Made by a program: the position numbers and the translations under genes
Source: Ferrovibrio sp.
Lineage (GTDB): Bacteria > Pseudomonadota > Alphaproteobacteria > Ferrovibrionales > Ferrovibrionaceae
Length of the DNA: 64,000 bases
Direction of reading: 5' to 3'
Assembly (NCBI RefSeq): GCF_019636075.1
Contig: NZ_JAHBYG010000003.1
Coordinates: 80,769 to 144,768 of the forward strand
Notes under the pieces: generated by a model
The model's input: the letters and a program-made list of their open reading frames with translations, nothing else
Databases searched by the model: none
Told to the model about the DNA's origin: nothing
Part shown: positions 1 to 7,936 of the stretch, one piece after another
Position numbering within the stretch: position 1 is the stretch's first letter
Layout: each line of letters starts with the position of its first letter

Positions 1-315
1 GGTGCCCTTGTAGCAGGCGCATTCCACGAAATCGCCATCCAGCCGCAGGCCCTGGCGCGCCGCCCAGGCCAGCACGGCATGGCGCCAGATCAGCGCCTTC
101 TCCACGCGGGTTTCCGAATGCCGCCGCACCGCTTCGAAAAACGGCGTGTCGTCCAGGAAGCTCAGATTGCGGCCGAAGGTGAAGAGATTGTCGCCATAGA
201 ACACCCCGCCCATTTTGGCGGCTTCGGCGGCTTGCTGCAGGCCGGCGCCGAATTGGTCCTTCTCGGCGGGGTCGATGCCGAAGAAAATGCCGATTGTGTA
301 GTTGGGCGCTGCCAT
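1..315 (-). CDS. Class I SAM-dependent methyltransferase, TylF/MycF-like (N-terminal part, runs off window)
   Basis: An open frame of 105 codons starts at an ATG (315-313) and reads to the window edge, so only the N-terminal part is visible. The last visible residues, around GDFVECACYKGT, resemble the SAM-binding motif I of TylF/MycF-type O-methyltransferases (typically ...FVECGVYKG...). The preceding NLSFLDDTPFFEAVRR stretch also fits that group. The catalytic part lies outside the window, so substrate and exact family cannot be judged. It sits upstream of tRNA-Val on the same strand. Confidence 0.5.
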   Translation of the reverse strand, partial: MAAPNYTIGIFFGIDPAEKDQFGAGLQQAAEAAKMGGVFYGDNLFTFGRNLSFLDDTPFFEAVRRHSETRVEKALIWRHAVLAWAARQGLRLDGDFVECACYKGT

Positions 316-360
316 GCCCGCAGTTTCCCCGCCTGGGCGATTCGGCGCAAGCCCAGCTTC

Positions 361-410
361 TCCGGCGGAAGCCCAGGCACTCCGGCGGAAGCCCAGGCAC
401 TCCGGCGTAA
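361..410. repeat. 20-bp tandem repeat, about 2.5 copies
   Basis: Two identical 20-bp units (TCCGGCGGAAGCCCAGGCAC at 361-380 and 381-400) are followed by a partial third copy (401-407). A degenerate copy lies just upstream at about 342-360. The array sits between the partial methyltransferase start (315) and the tRNA-Val 3' end (438). Function unknown; replication slippage is the simplest origin. Confidence 0.8.
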
Positions 411-437
411 AGCTGTGGTCGGAGGGAAAACGGCGCG

Positions 438-512
438 TGGTGGGCGGTACAAGGATCGAACTTGTGACCCCTACCATGTCAAGGTAGTGCTCTACCGCTG
501 AGCTAACCGCCC
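438..512 (-). tRNA. tRNA-Val(GAC)
   Basis: The reverse strand folds as a complete cloverleaf. The acceptor GGGCGGT (512-506) pairs with ACCGCCC (448-442). The D arm, a CTACC/GGTAG anticodon stem with loop TTGACAT (anticodon GAC) and a T arm with TTCGATC loop are all present. CCA is encoded at 440-438. Confidence 0.95.
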
Positions 513-558
513 GTGACGCGCCGGCACCCCGTGTCAGGCGCTGTAAACGCCCGGGCGG

Positions 559-603
559 ATGTGCCCAAGTAATGTGCCTGGGCGAATGTGCCCAAGTAAT
601 GTG
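559..603. repeat. Short direct repeat (18 bp, 27-bp period)
   Basis: The 18-bp word ATGTGCCCAAGTAATGTG occurs at 559-576 and again at 586-603, separated by CCTGGGCGA. It lies between tRNA-Val and the N-formylglutamate amidohydrolase gene, in the leader or promoter region of the latter. It may be a paired binding site or a slippage product; I recognise no regulator consensus. Confidence 0.75.
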
Positions 604-691
604 GCGGTGCTTTTATCGGCTGCGGCGGCGGTTGGCAAGCGTCTTGCCCTCGGGCCATACTCGATCCGCCCCGGACCCTAGAAGGCGAGCC

Positions 692-1600
692 ATGTCTGCC
701 GCACCGCAAAACACCAATTCCGCGCGTTATATCTCCCCGATCGAGCCGCCGATCCGGCTCAGCCTGCCCGAGGGGCCGCGTGGCGGTTTAGTGCTGTCTT
801 CGCCCCATAGCGGCAATATCTATCCCGAGGAATTCCAGCGTCAGAGCAGGCTCGATCCGCTTACCCTGCGGCGTTCGGAGGGTGCCTTCGTCAACGAATT
901 GTTGGGGGTGGGGCCCCAGCATGGCGCGCCTTTGCTGGAGGCGCTGTTTCCGCGTTCGTATTGCGACCCCAACCGGGAGGCTTACGAACTCGATCCGGGG
1001 ATGTTTTCCGATCCGTTGCCGGCCCATGTGGTGACCCAGAGCGGCAAGCTGCGCTCCGGCCTGGGTACGATTGCCAAGGTTGTGGCGGGTGGCATGGAGA
1101 TCTATGCCGGCAAGCTCACCTTCGCCGAGGCCGAGCGCCGGGTGGAAACCCTGTGGCGTCCCTATCACGATGCGCTGGCCGGCCTGATTGCCGAAGCCAG
1201 GCAGGCTGCCGGTGTGGCGTTGCTGCTGGATTGCCATTCCATGCCATCGGTGGGCGGTGCCAACATGCCCGATCAGGGCCAGCGCCGCGCCGATATGGTG
1301 CTGGGCGATTTCCATGGCACATCCTGCCCGCCGCAGCTTGTCGACCGCGTGGGAAGCTATCTGGAAAGCCGCGGCTTTTCAGTATTGCGCAACAAGCCTT
1401 ATGCCGGCGGCTATATCACGCAGCATTACACCGATCGGGCCAATGGCGTGCACACATTGCAGATCGAGATCAACCGCGATCTTTATATGGACGAGCGCAT
1501 CATCGCCCATTCCGCCGGCTTCGAGCGGGTGCGCGCGGCGATGAGCGGGATGATCGAATTGCTGGCCGGTTCGGCAACGCCGGAATTCCTGAAAGCCTAA
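692..1600 (+). CDS. N-formylglutamate amidohydrolase family protein
   Basis: A 302-residue cytoplasmic hydrolase of the FGase family (COG3741), whose known members cleave N-formylglutamate or related N-formyl amino acids. Family landmarks are SSPHSGNIYPEEF near the N terminus, LLDCHSMPS and GDFHGTS in the centre (presumed metal-binding His/Asp) and PYAGGYIT. I chose the ATG at 692 because the family's conserved region follows soon after and a purine-rich GAAGGCGAG lies just upstream. An in-frame ATG at 572 would add 40 non-conserved residues. No other hut genes are near, so a role in histidine degradation is not shown. Its stop overlaps the end of the convergent Lrp gene by 4 bp. Confidence 0.85.
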   Translation: MSAAPQNTNSARYISPIEPPIRLSLPEGPRGGLVLSSPHSGNIYPEEFQRQSRLDPLTLRRSEGAFVNELLGVGPQHGAPLLEALFPRSYCDPNREAYELDPGMFSDPLPAHVVTQSGKLRSGLGTIAKVVAGGMEIYAGKLTFAEAERRVETLWRPYHDALAGLIAEARQAAGVALLLDCHSMPSVGGANMPDQGQRRADMVLGDFHGTSCPPQLVDRVGSYLESRGFSVLRNKPYAGGYITQHYTDRANGVHTLQIEINRDLYMDERIIAHSAGFERVRAAMSGMIELLAGSATPEFLKA

Positions 1601-2064
1601 CCCGGCAGCGGCAATTCCGTTGTCTGCTTGATCCGGTGCAGCACGATGCTTGAACGCAGGCTGCGCATGCCAGGCAGCCGCAGCAGGGTGTGGCTCACGA
1701 AATCGGCAAAGGCAGCCAGATCGGCAGCCACGATGCGCAGGATGAAATCCGCTTCCCCGGTCACGGCATAACAATCCAGAATCTCTGGCCGTCGCGCTAC
1801 CAGGGCCTCGAATTCCTGCACCACCGCCTCGGCATGGCGCTCCAGCGAGACCGCCGATATCGCCATCACGCTCAATCCCACCGCTTCCGGCCGCAGCAGC
1901 GTGGCATAGCCGGCAATCACCCCGGCCTCTTCCAGCTTGGCCAGCCGGCGACTGACCTGGCTGGGGCTGGCCGCCACCGCCTCGGCCAGAGTCAGGTTGC
2001 TGGCCCGGCCATTGCGCTGCAGGGCAGCCAGCAGGCGCCAATCGGCGCTATCCAGAGCTAACAT
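1597..2064 (-). CDS. Lrp/AsnC family transcriptional regulator
   Basis: 155 residues, the usual Lrp/AsnC size. The N-terminal helix-turn-helix (about 1-60) carries SPSQVSRRLAKLEEAGVI as recognition helix. The C-terminal RAM/AsnC ligand-binding domain contains CYAVTGEADFILRIVA, the typical effector-pocket segment. An SD (GGAG) lies 8 nt before the ATG. The gene is divergent from phenylalanine 4-monooxygenase across 127 bp, an arrangement in which the regulator normally controls the enzyme gene and itself. An aromatic amino acid effector is therefore likely but inferred. Confidence 0.92.
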   Translation of the reverse strand: MLALDSADWRLLAALQRNGRASNLTLAEAVAASPSQVSRRLAKLEEAGVIAGYATLLRPEAVGLSVMAISAVSLERHAEAVVQEFEALVARRPEILDCYAVTGEADFILRIVAADLAAFADFVSHTLLRLPGMRSLRSSIVLHRIKQTTELPLPG

Positions 2065-2077
2065 GCAACTTTCTCCG

Positions 2078-2109
2078 CATAATTTCGATTATAATGCAAT
2101 ATAATTGCA
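2078..2109. promoter_or_regulatory. AT-rich divergent operator/promoter region between lrp-like gene and phhA
   Basis: It contains a perfect inverted repeat with a 3-nt centre, TGCAAT-ATA-ATTGCA (2095-2109), and an overlapping imperfect one (GCATAAT...TTATAATGC, 2078-2097). A TATAAT hexamer lies at 2090-2095. Lrp-family proteins bind AT-rich dyads of about 15 bp, so this is the probable operator for the divergent pair. I see no convincing -35 element. Confidence 0.6.
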
Positions 2110-2191
2110 CAATTTAGCATAATCCTGCCTAAATCGACAGATAAATGCAGCCACATCGGCATATCCTGGCGAAAATATTCAGGAGGCTGCC

Positions 2192-3058
2192 ATGTGCGCC
2201 CTGGTGCTCGATACCCCACAACCCGCCATCACGTTCCCCCAGCCGGTTCAGCGCTATGACGCCGAGGATCATGCGGTCTGGCGGCATCTGTTCCAGCGCC
2301 AGGCGCGCCTGGTGGCGGATCGGGCCTGTCCGGATTTTCTGCGTGGCTTGAAGCTGCTGGGGTTGAACGACAGCGGCATCCCGGATTTCGAGCGGCTGTC
2401 GGATCGTTTGGAAGCCGCCACCGGCTGGCGCCTGGCCTGCGTGGAGGGCTTTCTGCCGGATTCGGATTTTTTCCATCTGCTGGCTGCCCGGCGGTTTCCG
2501 GTCACCTGGTGGATCCGGCCCTGGGCCAAGCTGGACTACCTGCAGGAACCCGATGTGTTCCACGATCTGTTCGGCCATGTGCCGTTGCTGGCGCAGCCGG
2601 TTTTTGCCGATTATATGCAGGCTTTCGGCCAGGGCGGGCTGAAGGCCGAGCGGCTGGGCGCGCTGCATCGTCTGGCGCGGCTTTACTGGTACAGCGTGGA
2701 ATTCGGCTTGATCCAGACCCCCGATGGCCCGCGCATCCATGGCGCCGGCATTCTGTCGTCGAAGGGTGAATCGGTATTCTGCCTGGATTCCCCTGCACCC
2801 AACCGGGTGGGGTTCGACCTGCGGCGCATCATGCGCACCCGCTATCGCATCGATACTTTCCAGAAGACCTATTTCGTAATCCGGGATTTCGAACAGCTTT
2901 TCGAGGCCACGCGGCCGGATTTCGCGCCGATCTACGCCGATCTGGAAGGCTTGCCGGATCTGGCGGCCAGCGATCTGCTGCCAGAGGATGTGGTGATCAC
3001 ACGCGGCAGCATGGATCGGGTGGCCGGCGGTTGGCTGGATGAGACGCCCGACACCTGA
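2192..3058 (+). CDS. phhA: Phenylalanine 4-monooxygenase
   Basis: 288 residues, the size of bacterial phenylalanine hydroxylases, which convert L-Phe to L-Tyr with tetrahydropterin and O2. The iron ligands are visible as H124 and H129 (DVFHDLFGH) and E170 (YWYSVE). The RYRIDTFQKTYFVI segment near the C terminus is also typical. A strong SD (AGGAGG) precedes the ATG by 6 nt. The divergent Lrp-type regulator and the palindrome between them suggest amino-acid-responsive control. No pterin-4a-carbinolamine dehydratase (phhB) is next to it. Confidence 0.96.
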   Translation: MCALVLDTPQPAITFPQPVQRYDAEDHAVWRHLFQRQARLVADRACPDFLRGLKLLGLNDSGIPDFERLSDRLEAATGWRLACVEGFLPDSDFFHLLAARRFPVTWWIRPWAKLDYLQEPDVFHDLFGHVPLLAQPVFADYMQAFGQGGLKAERLGALHRLARLYWYSVEFGLIQTPDGPRIHGAGILSSKGESVFCLDSPAPNRVGFDLRRIMRTRYRIDTFQKTYFVIRDFEQLFEATRPDFAPIYADLEGLPDLAASDLLPEDVVITRGSMDRVAGGWLDETPDT

Positions 3059-3140
3059 TTTTCGCCGATCGGCATTTCCCGGCGGATTTTGGCGGCCTGA
3101 ATCTTTTGCCTCACCCGGTGGTTAGGTAAACTGCGCCGCC

Positions 3141-3809
3141 ATGCGCAAGCTGTATCATTTCTGGTTGTCGCCCTATTGCCGCAAGGTCCGCATTCTGCTC
3201 CGCGAGAAGGGGTTGGATTGCGAATTGGTGCTGGAAAAGGTCTGGGAGAGGCGGGAGGAATTCCTTGCCCTCAATCCGGCCGGGCTGGTGCCTGTGCTGG
3301 TGGAGCATGATGGCCGCCCGATCGTCGAAAGCCTGGCGATCTGCGAATATCTCGATGAGGTATATCCCAACAAGATGCTGATCGGCTTCGATCCGCCCGG
3401 CCGCGCCGAAACGCGGCGGCTGGTCAGCTGGTTCGATCTCAAATTCAGCCGTGAAGTCTCGGATGCGCTGATCTTTGAAAAAGTGCTGCGCCGTTTCATG
3501 GGCGGCGGCACCCCCGATAGCCGCAATATCCGCCTGGCGCATCAGAATCTGAAGCATCACCTGAACTACATCGGCTATCTGGCCGAGCGGCGCAAATGGC
3601 TGGCCGGCGATGATTTCAGCCTGGCCGATATCACCGCCGCCGCCCATGTAAGCTGCCTGGATTATCTGGGCGATGTGCCATGGGACGACCATCCGCCGGC
3701 CAAGGATTGGTATGCGCGGGTGAAGTCGCGCCCCAGCTTCCGGCCCTTGTTGGCCGATCATATTCCCGGCCTGCCGCCGCCGCGGCATTATGCCGACCTG
3801 GATTTCTGA
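3141..3809 (+). CDS. fzlA: GST-fold protein, FzlA-like FtsZ-binding protein
   Basis: 222 residues with an N-terminal thioredoxin-like GST domain (SPYCRKVR, PAGLVPVL, ES at the glutathione-site position) and a C-terminal helical domain (LADITAAAH). The C terminus ends PGLPPPRHYADLDF, which from memory matches the conserved tail of alphaproteobacterial FzlA, the GST homologue that binds FtsZ and is needed for constriction in Caulobacter. The position shortly upstream of queG also fits. An ordinary glutathione transferase remains possible. The C-terminal tail is the main reason for the FzlA call. Confidence 0.75.
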   Translation: MRKLYHFWLSPYCRKVRILLREKGLDCELVLEKVWERREEFLALNPAGLVPVLVEHDGRPIVESLAICEYLDEVYPNKMLIGFDPPGRAETRRLVSWFDLKFSREVSDALIFEKVLRRFMGGGTPDSRNIRLAHQNLKHHLNYIGYLAERRKWLAGDDFSLADITAAAHVSCLDYLGDVPWDDHPPAKDWYARVKSRPSFRPLLADHIPGLPPPRHYADLDF

Positions 3810-3833
3810 ACCGCCTTTCATCAGCAGGAGAGA

Positions 3834-4190
3834 ATGATGAGCATCCGCCGCATCGAAGTGGGCCCCCGCATGTCGCAGGCCGTTGTGCATGGCAACGCCG
3901 TTTATCTGGCCGGCCAGGTGGCCGCAGATACCAGCGGCGACACCAACGCGCAGACCAAGCAGATCCTGGGGCAGATCGATGCTCTGCTGGCGGCTGCCGG
4001 CACCGACAAGACGCGCATTCTCTCGGCCACCATCTATCTGCCCGATATTGGCGACTTCGCCGCCATGAATGCGGCCTGGGATGCCTGGGTGCCCAAAGGC
4101 AATACGCCCGCGCGCGCCACTGTAGAAGCCCGGCTGGCGGCTCCGGCCTACAAGGTTGAGATTGCCGTCATCGCCGCTCTGTCCGACTGA
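3834..4190 (+). CDS. Rid (YjgF/YER057c/UK114) family protein
   Basis: 118 residues covering the whole Rid fold: VYLAGQVA near the N terminus, TKQILGQIDALLAAAG helix, ATIYLPDI and NAAWDAWV, then PARATVEARL. Rid proteins form trimers, and RidA itself hydrolyses reactive enamine/imine intermediates from PLP enzymes. The C-terminal KVEIAVIAAL departs from classical RidA, so a non-RidA subgroup is likely. AGGAGAG precedes two adjacent ATGs (3834 and 3837); either may be used. It follows fzlA by 24 nt and precedes queG by 6 nt, so one transcript is likely. Confidence 0.85.
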   Translation: MMSIRRIEVGPRMSQAVVHGNAVYLAGQVAADTSGDTNAQTKQILGQIDALLAAAGTDKTRILSATIYLPDIGDFAAMNAAWDAWVPKGNTPARATVEARLAAPAYKVEIAVIAALSD

Positions 4191-4196
4191 CCGGAC

Positions 4197-5309
4197 TTGA
4201 CTCTCGAGGCGCGCATCCGCGACCGCGCCCGGGCCGAAGGCTTTGATGCCATCGGCTTTGCCTCGGTTGCGGCCATCGGGCCCGAACTGGCCGAACGCCT
4301 CGATCGCTTCGTGGCGCTCGGCCACCACGGCAGCATGCATTGGCTGGCCGAGGGCGAACGCGCGCCGCGCCGTCGGCATCCCCATGCGCTTTGGCCCGCG
4401 GCCAAAAGCATTATCGCGCTGGGGCTGAATTACGGCCCCGATGAGAATCCGCTGCAGCGGCTGGGGCAACGCGATAACGCGGCGATCTCGGTTTACGCCC
4501 AGGGCCGCGATTATCACCTGGTGGTGAAAAAGAAGCTGAAGGCTTTGGGCGGCTGGCTGCAGCGCGAAAGCGGCGCCGAGCTGAAGGTATTCGTGGATAC
4601 CGCACCGCTGATGGAAAAGCCGCTGGCTCAGGCGGCTGGTCTCGGCTGGCAGGGCAAGCATACCAACCTTGTGTCGCGCGATTTCGGCTCCTGGCTGTTT
4701 CTCGGCATCATCCTAACCACGGCGGATTTGCAGCCCGATGCGCCGGCAGCCGATCATTGCGGCCAATGCCGGGCCTGCCTGGATGCCTGCCCCACACAGG
4801 CCTTTCCAGCGCCCTACAGCCTGGATGCGCGGCGTTGCATTTCCTATCTCACCATCGAGCATGACGGCATCATCGCGCCGGAATTCCGCCAGGCGATCGG
4901 CAACCGCATCTATGGCTGTGATGATTGCTTGGCGGTCTGCCCCTGGAACAAATTCGCTAGCCTGGCCCATGAGGCCGAACTGCATGCACGCGAGGCGTTG
5001 CGGGCGCCGGCATTGAGCGAACTGGCACGGCTGGATGATGCAGCCTTCCGGGCCTTGTTCAGCGCCAGTCCGATCAAGCGGATCGGACGCGACCGTTTCA
5101 TCCGCAATGTCTGTATCGGGCTTGGCAATAGCGGACAGATGGACGCCGTGCCGGGTTTACGCAGCCTGGCCGTGGATGAAGCGCCGCAGGTGCGTGCCAT
5201 GGCGGCCTGGGCCTTGCGGCAATTGCTCGATGCGCAGGATTTCGCCGCCTTCGCCGCCGCGCGCCTGGCGGTGGAGGGCGATGTGGGGGTGCGCGCGGAG
5301 TTGCAGTAG
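4197..5309 (+). CDS. queG: Epoxyqueuosine reductase QueG
   Basis: 370 residues. QueG performs the last step of queuosine synthesis on tRNA, reducing epoxyqueuosine with cobalamin and two [4Fe-4S] clusters. The first cluster motif has C188, C191, C194 and C198 (CGQCRACLDACP). The second is CDDCLAVCPWNKF, with an extra Cys in RRCISYLT. D134 in VFVDTAPLMEKPLA aligns with the proposed catalytic Asp. The C-terminal part is a HEAT-like segment. The only upstream in-frame start is a TTG at 4197 without a clear SD; the next ATG lies inside the conserved domain. Translational coupling to the Rid gene would explain the weak start. Confidence 0.95.
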   Translation: MTLEARIRDRARAEGFDAIGFASVAAIGPELAERLDRFVALGHHGSMHWLAEGERAPRRRHPHALWPAAKSIIALGLNYGPDENPLQRLGQRDNAAISVYAQGRDYHLVVKKKLKALGGWLQRESGAELKVFVDTAPLMEKPLAQAAGLGWQGKHTNLVSRDFGSWLFLGIILTTADLQPDAPAADHCGQCRACLDACPTQAFPAPYSLDARRCISYLTIEHDGIIAPEFRQAIGNRIYGCDDCLAVCPWNKFASLAHEAELHAREALRAPALSELARLDDAAFRALFSASPIKRIGRDRFIRNVCIGLGNSGQMDAVPGLRSLAVDEAPQVRAMAAWALRQLLDAQDFAAFAAARLAVEGDVGVRAELQ

Positions 5310-5321
5310 GGATTGAAGCTG

Positions 5322-5735
5322 CTAATGCGGTTCGCTGCCGAAGCCATGCATGCGGCGGGCGAATTGCAGGCCGATCAACGCGCCCTTCACCCGTGGCAAC
5401 AGCCACAGCGACAGGATCACCGTAAGCGGTAGCCACAGCACCATATGCAGCCATTCCGGCGGCTGATAATGCTGCTCCAGCAGCAGCATCAGCGGTACGA
5501 TGATATGGGCCACGATGAAGATGGTGAAATAAGGCGGCGCATCATCGGCGCGGTGGCCATCCAATGCCAAGCCGCATTGCGTACAATGCGGCTGCACCTT
5601 CAGGTAACGGCCATAGATGGCGCCCTGGCCGCAACGCGGGCAGCGGCAGAACCAGCCGCGCCGCATGGCCAGCAGCATGTCGCGCTCCAGCCCGGTATCG
5701 TCGTAGGGATCGCTGATCTGCCGGGGCCGACTCAC
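5322..5735 (-). CDS. DUF983 family small membrane protein
   Basis: 137 residues from a GTG that overlaps the corA stop codon in a GTGA junction, indicating translational coupling. A zinc-ribbon-like block (CRCPRCGQGAIY... CTQCGLAL) is followed by two hydrophobic segments (about residues 68-90 and 93-115) typical of DUF983. Function unknown; it is a membrane protein with a probable cytoplasmic metal-binding ribbon. It converges with queG, 12 nt between stops. Extending the frame upstream into corA would add residues with no family similarity, which is why I preferred the GTG. Confidence 0.82.
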   Translation of the reverse strand: MSRPRQISDPYDDTGLERDMLLAMRRGWFCRCPRCGQGAIYGRYLKVQPHCTQCGLALDGHRADDAPPYFTIFIVAHIIVPLMLLLEQHYQPPEWLHMVLWLPLTVILSLWLLPRVKGALIGLQFARRMHGFGSEPH

Positions 5736-6718
5736 AGCCAGCCTTTCCGCTTGAACCACCAATAGGGCAGCACGGCCGACATGATCATCATCAGGATCGC
5801 CATCGGATAGCCGAAGGTCCAATCCAGTTCCGGCATGGAATGGAAATTCATGCCATAGATGCTGGCGATCAAGGTCGGCGGCAGGAACACGGTGGCGGCC
5901 ACCGAGAAGATCTTGATGATCTTGGTCTGCTGGATGTTGATCAAGCCGAGCGTGGCATCCAGCAGGAAATTGCCCTTATGGGCCATGAAGGCCGATTGCT
6001 CCGACAGCGACTGCACGTCGCGCGACAGCGTTTTCAGCCATTGCCGGCTTTCCTTGGTGCCGCGCTGTTCGGCCAGATTGAGGCTGAGAAAGGCGACCAG
6101 GCGATTCAGCGTGACAAGGCTGTCGCGGATACGGGAGTTAAGGTCTTCGATGCGTCCCAGCCGGCGTACCGTGGCTTCCAGATCGGTGTCGGATTGTTCG
6201 GCGGTCTGGCCGTCGCGGCGATGACCGAACACCGTGCGCGAGGTTTCATCCAGGTCGCGGCCGGTCATTTCCAGCACGTCGGCGGCGCGATCGATGATGG
6301 CGTCCAGCAGGCCGCACAGGGTTGCATCGGGCGAGGCGCAGAGGCTCGGCGTGCGCTGGGCGCGGCTGACAAATGAGCGGAAGGCCTGCGGATCGGCATA
6401 GCGCAGGGTTACCAGCGCACGATGCGAGCGGATGAACGTGATCGGCGTGGTTTGCGGCAGCGGGGTTTCCGAATGGAACAGCACGCTAGCGGTCATGTAG
6501 CTGACATCGCCTTCGCGGTAGAGCCGGCTGGAGATTTCGATCTCCTGCATTTCCTCGCGGGTCGGCATATCCAGGCCCAGCAGGCCTTCCACCGCCTTTT
6601 CCTCGGCCGGGGTGGGCTCCATCAGGTCGAGCCACACCGCGCCCTCTGGCAACGCATCGCCGGGCGTGAGGTCCACTTTCTGCAAGAGGCTGCCCTGGGG
6701 CAGATAAGCCGTGATCAT
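5732..6718 (-). CDS. CorA-type magnesium/divalent cation transporter
   Basis: 328 residues. It has a cytoplasmic alpha/beta and helical domain (1-265) and two C-terminal membrane helices. The signature YGMN at 288-291 (YGMNFHSMPEL) forms the selectivity filter of CorA pentamers. TM1 is VAATVFLPPTLIASI and TM2 is PMAILMMIMSAVLPYWWF, followed by the usual basic C terminus (KRK). It heads a two-gene unit with the DUF983 protein. The substrate is probably Mg2+; Co2+/Ni2+ or ZntB-like Zn2+ export cannot be excluded. Confidence 0.93.
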   Translation of the reverse strand: MITAYLPQGSLLQKVDLTPGDALPEGAVWLDLMEPTPAEEKAVEGLLGLDMPTREEMQEIEISSRLYREGDVSYMTASVLFHSETPLPQTTPITFIRSHRALVTLRYADPQAFRSFVSRAQRTPSLCASPDATLCGLLDAIIDRAADVLEMTGRDLDETSRTVFGHRRDGQTAEQSDTDLEATVRRLGRIEDLNSRIRDSLVTLNRLVAFLSLNLAEQRGTKESRQWLKTLSRDVQSLSEQSAFMAHKGNFLLDATLGLINIQQTKIIKIFSVAATVFLPPTLIASIYGMNFHSMPELDWTFGYPMAILMMIMSAVLPYWWFKRKGWL

Positions 6719-6803
6719 GGCGCGCCTTTTAGACCCGTTGCGGCGGGATGGGAACCCCGGAAATGCCGGGCGCGACGATTTTGCTCAAAGCCGGCCGGAA
6801 TGG

Positions 6804-7853
6804 TCAGCGCAGAGCAACCGGACGTGGCGGCGGCAGGGGCATGCTCTTGGACCGTAGCACATTGCGCAACCGATCCGGGTAGTCGGTGATGATTCCATCC
6901 ACGCCCATGTCGATCAGGCGGGCCATATCGGCGGGTTCGTTTACCGTCCAGGGGATTACTTGCAGGCCCAGTGTCTTGGCTTCGGCCAGGGCCTCTGACG
7001 AGACATTACGCCAGAACGGCGACCAGACCTTGCCGCCGGCGGCTTTCACCAGGCGGGGGGCCGAGCCGCCGTGGTCGTCTATATCCAGGCCGCCCAGCCA
7101 GGGGCTGGCACCGGGTTTGCCGCGCTCCAATGTATCGAAATTCGGGGTTTCCACGGTGAGCATCACCAAGGCGATCTCGGGCGCGATCCGCGCGGCGATG
7201 CGCAGCGTGCGCCAATCGAAACTCTGGATGGTGGTATATGCCGCCTGGCCCTGCTTGCGGATTTCCGCCACCAGGGCAGTGGCAAGCTGCTCCGGGCTGG
7301 CGGTGTCGTTGGGCTTCAGCGGCGAGAGCTTGGTTTCGATATTGAAGCGGATCGGCGGCAGATTCGGATGCGCCTGTGCGGCGCGGGCAGCCAGCGCGAA
7401 TACCGCCGCCAGTTCCGGCATGCGCGTGCCGTCCACCGGCTGCTGTTCGGAAAAGCCCTTGCCGTAGCGATGGTCGGGATTGAGCCGGCCAACATCGTAG
7501 CGTTGCAGATCGGCCAGGCTGAGGCTGCGGATAGCCGGCCCCGGTTCGGCGAGAAAGCTGCCATCGGGTTTGCGCGTAACCGTGGGCAGCAGCACCGGAT
7601 CATGGCCCACAACCAGTTTGTCGTCTGCGGTGAGGTTGATATCCAGTTCCAGCGTGGTGACGCCCAGGCCAAGCGCCGTGGCGAAGGCAGGCAGGGTGTT
7701 TTCCGGCGCTAGCCCGCGGGCGCCGCGATGGCCTTGTAGGTCGAAGGTCGCCTGGGTGGGGACTGCCTGGGCAGAGGCAGATTGTGCAGAGGCAGGCTGG
7801 GCAGAACTCACGGCAAAGCCGGCGCATATGGCGAGGACGGATAAAACACGCAT
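6804..7853 (-). CDS. Secreted glycerophosphodiester phosphodiesterase
   Basis: 349 residues with an N-terminal signal peptide (hydrophobic core LSVLAICAGFAV, Ala-rich cleavage region with an SAQSASAQ repeat). The GDPD catalytic domain follows: GHRGARGLAPENT (catalytic His, Arg, Glu) and TLELDINLTADDKLVVGHDPVL (Glu/Asp metal ligands and second His). WTVNEPADMARLIDMGVDGIITDYPD is the typical C-terminal barrel end. It probably hydrolyses glycerophosphodiesters in the periplasm to yield glycerol-3-phosphate. The long insert around LAEPGPAIRSLSLADLQRYDVG is usual in periplasmic GlpQ-like members. The gene appears monocistronic, with a hairpin in the 3' flank of the preceding gene. Confidence 0.93.
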   Translation of the reverse strand: MRVLSVLAICAGFAVSSAQPASAQSASAQAVPTQATFDLQGHRGARGLAPENTLPAFATALGLGVTTLELDINLTADDKLVVGHDPVLLPTVTRKPDGSFLAEPGPAIRSLSLADLQRYDVGRLNPDHRYGKGFSEQQPVDGTRMPELAAVFALAARAAQAHPNLPPIRFNIETKLSPLKPNDTASPEQLATALVAEIRKQGQAAYTTIQSFDWRTLRIAARIAPEIALVMLTVETPNFDTLERGKPGASPWLGGLDIDDHGGSAPRLVKAAGGKVWSPFWRNVSSEALAEAKTLGLQVIPWTVNEPADMARLIDMGVDGIITDYPDRLRNVLRSKSMPLPPPRPVALR

Positions 7854-7874
7854 GGCAGGCTCCAGATAAATTCA

Positions 7875-7899
7875 CGCCCCCGGAGGATATCCGGGGGCG
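7875..7899 (-). terminator. GC-rich hairpin downstream of the second binding-protein gene
   Basis: A perfect 10-bp stem (CGCCCCCGGA/TCCGGGGGCG) with a 5-nt loop lies between the end of the binding-protein gene (7937) and the GDPD start (7853), both minus strand. The downstream flank is only moderately U-rich, so it may be an incomplete intrinsic terminator or an mRNA 3' stabiliser. Confidence 0.65.
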
Positions 7900-7936
7900 C
7901 CACCCTAACAGGGATTTGTGACGATAGCGGGTCGGT

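Noticed and set aside
503..709. Small minus-strand frame with a repeated HYLGT peptide
   Set aside because: The peptide repeat is only the translation of the 18-bp DNA repeat at 559-603; no SD or similarity.
2145..2740. Frames overlapping phhA on both strands
   Set aside because: phhA has iron-ligand motifs and a strong SD; the other frames are shadows.
3111..4661. A minus-strand open frame of about 516 codons
   Set aside because: Antisense to fzlA, the Rid gene and queG, all with clear family motifs; its composition is that of a shadow frame.
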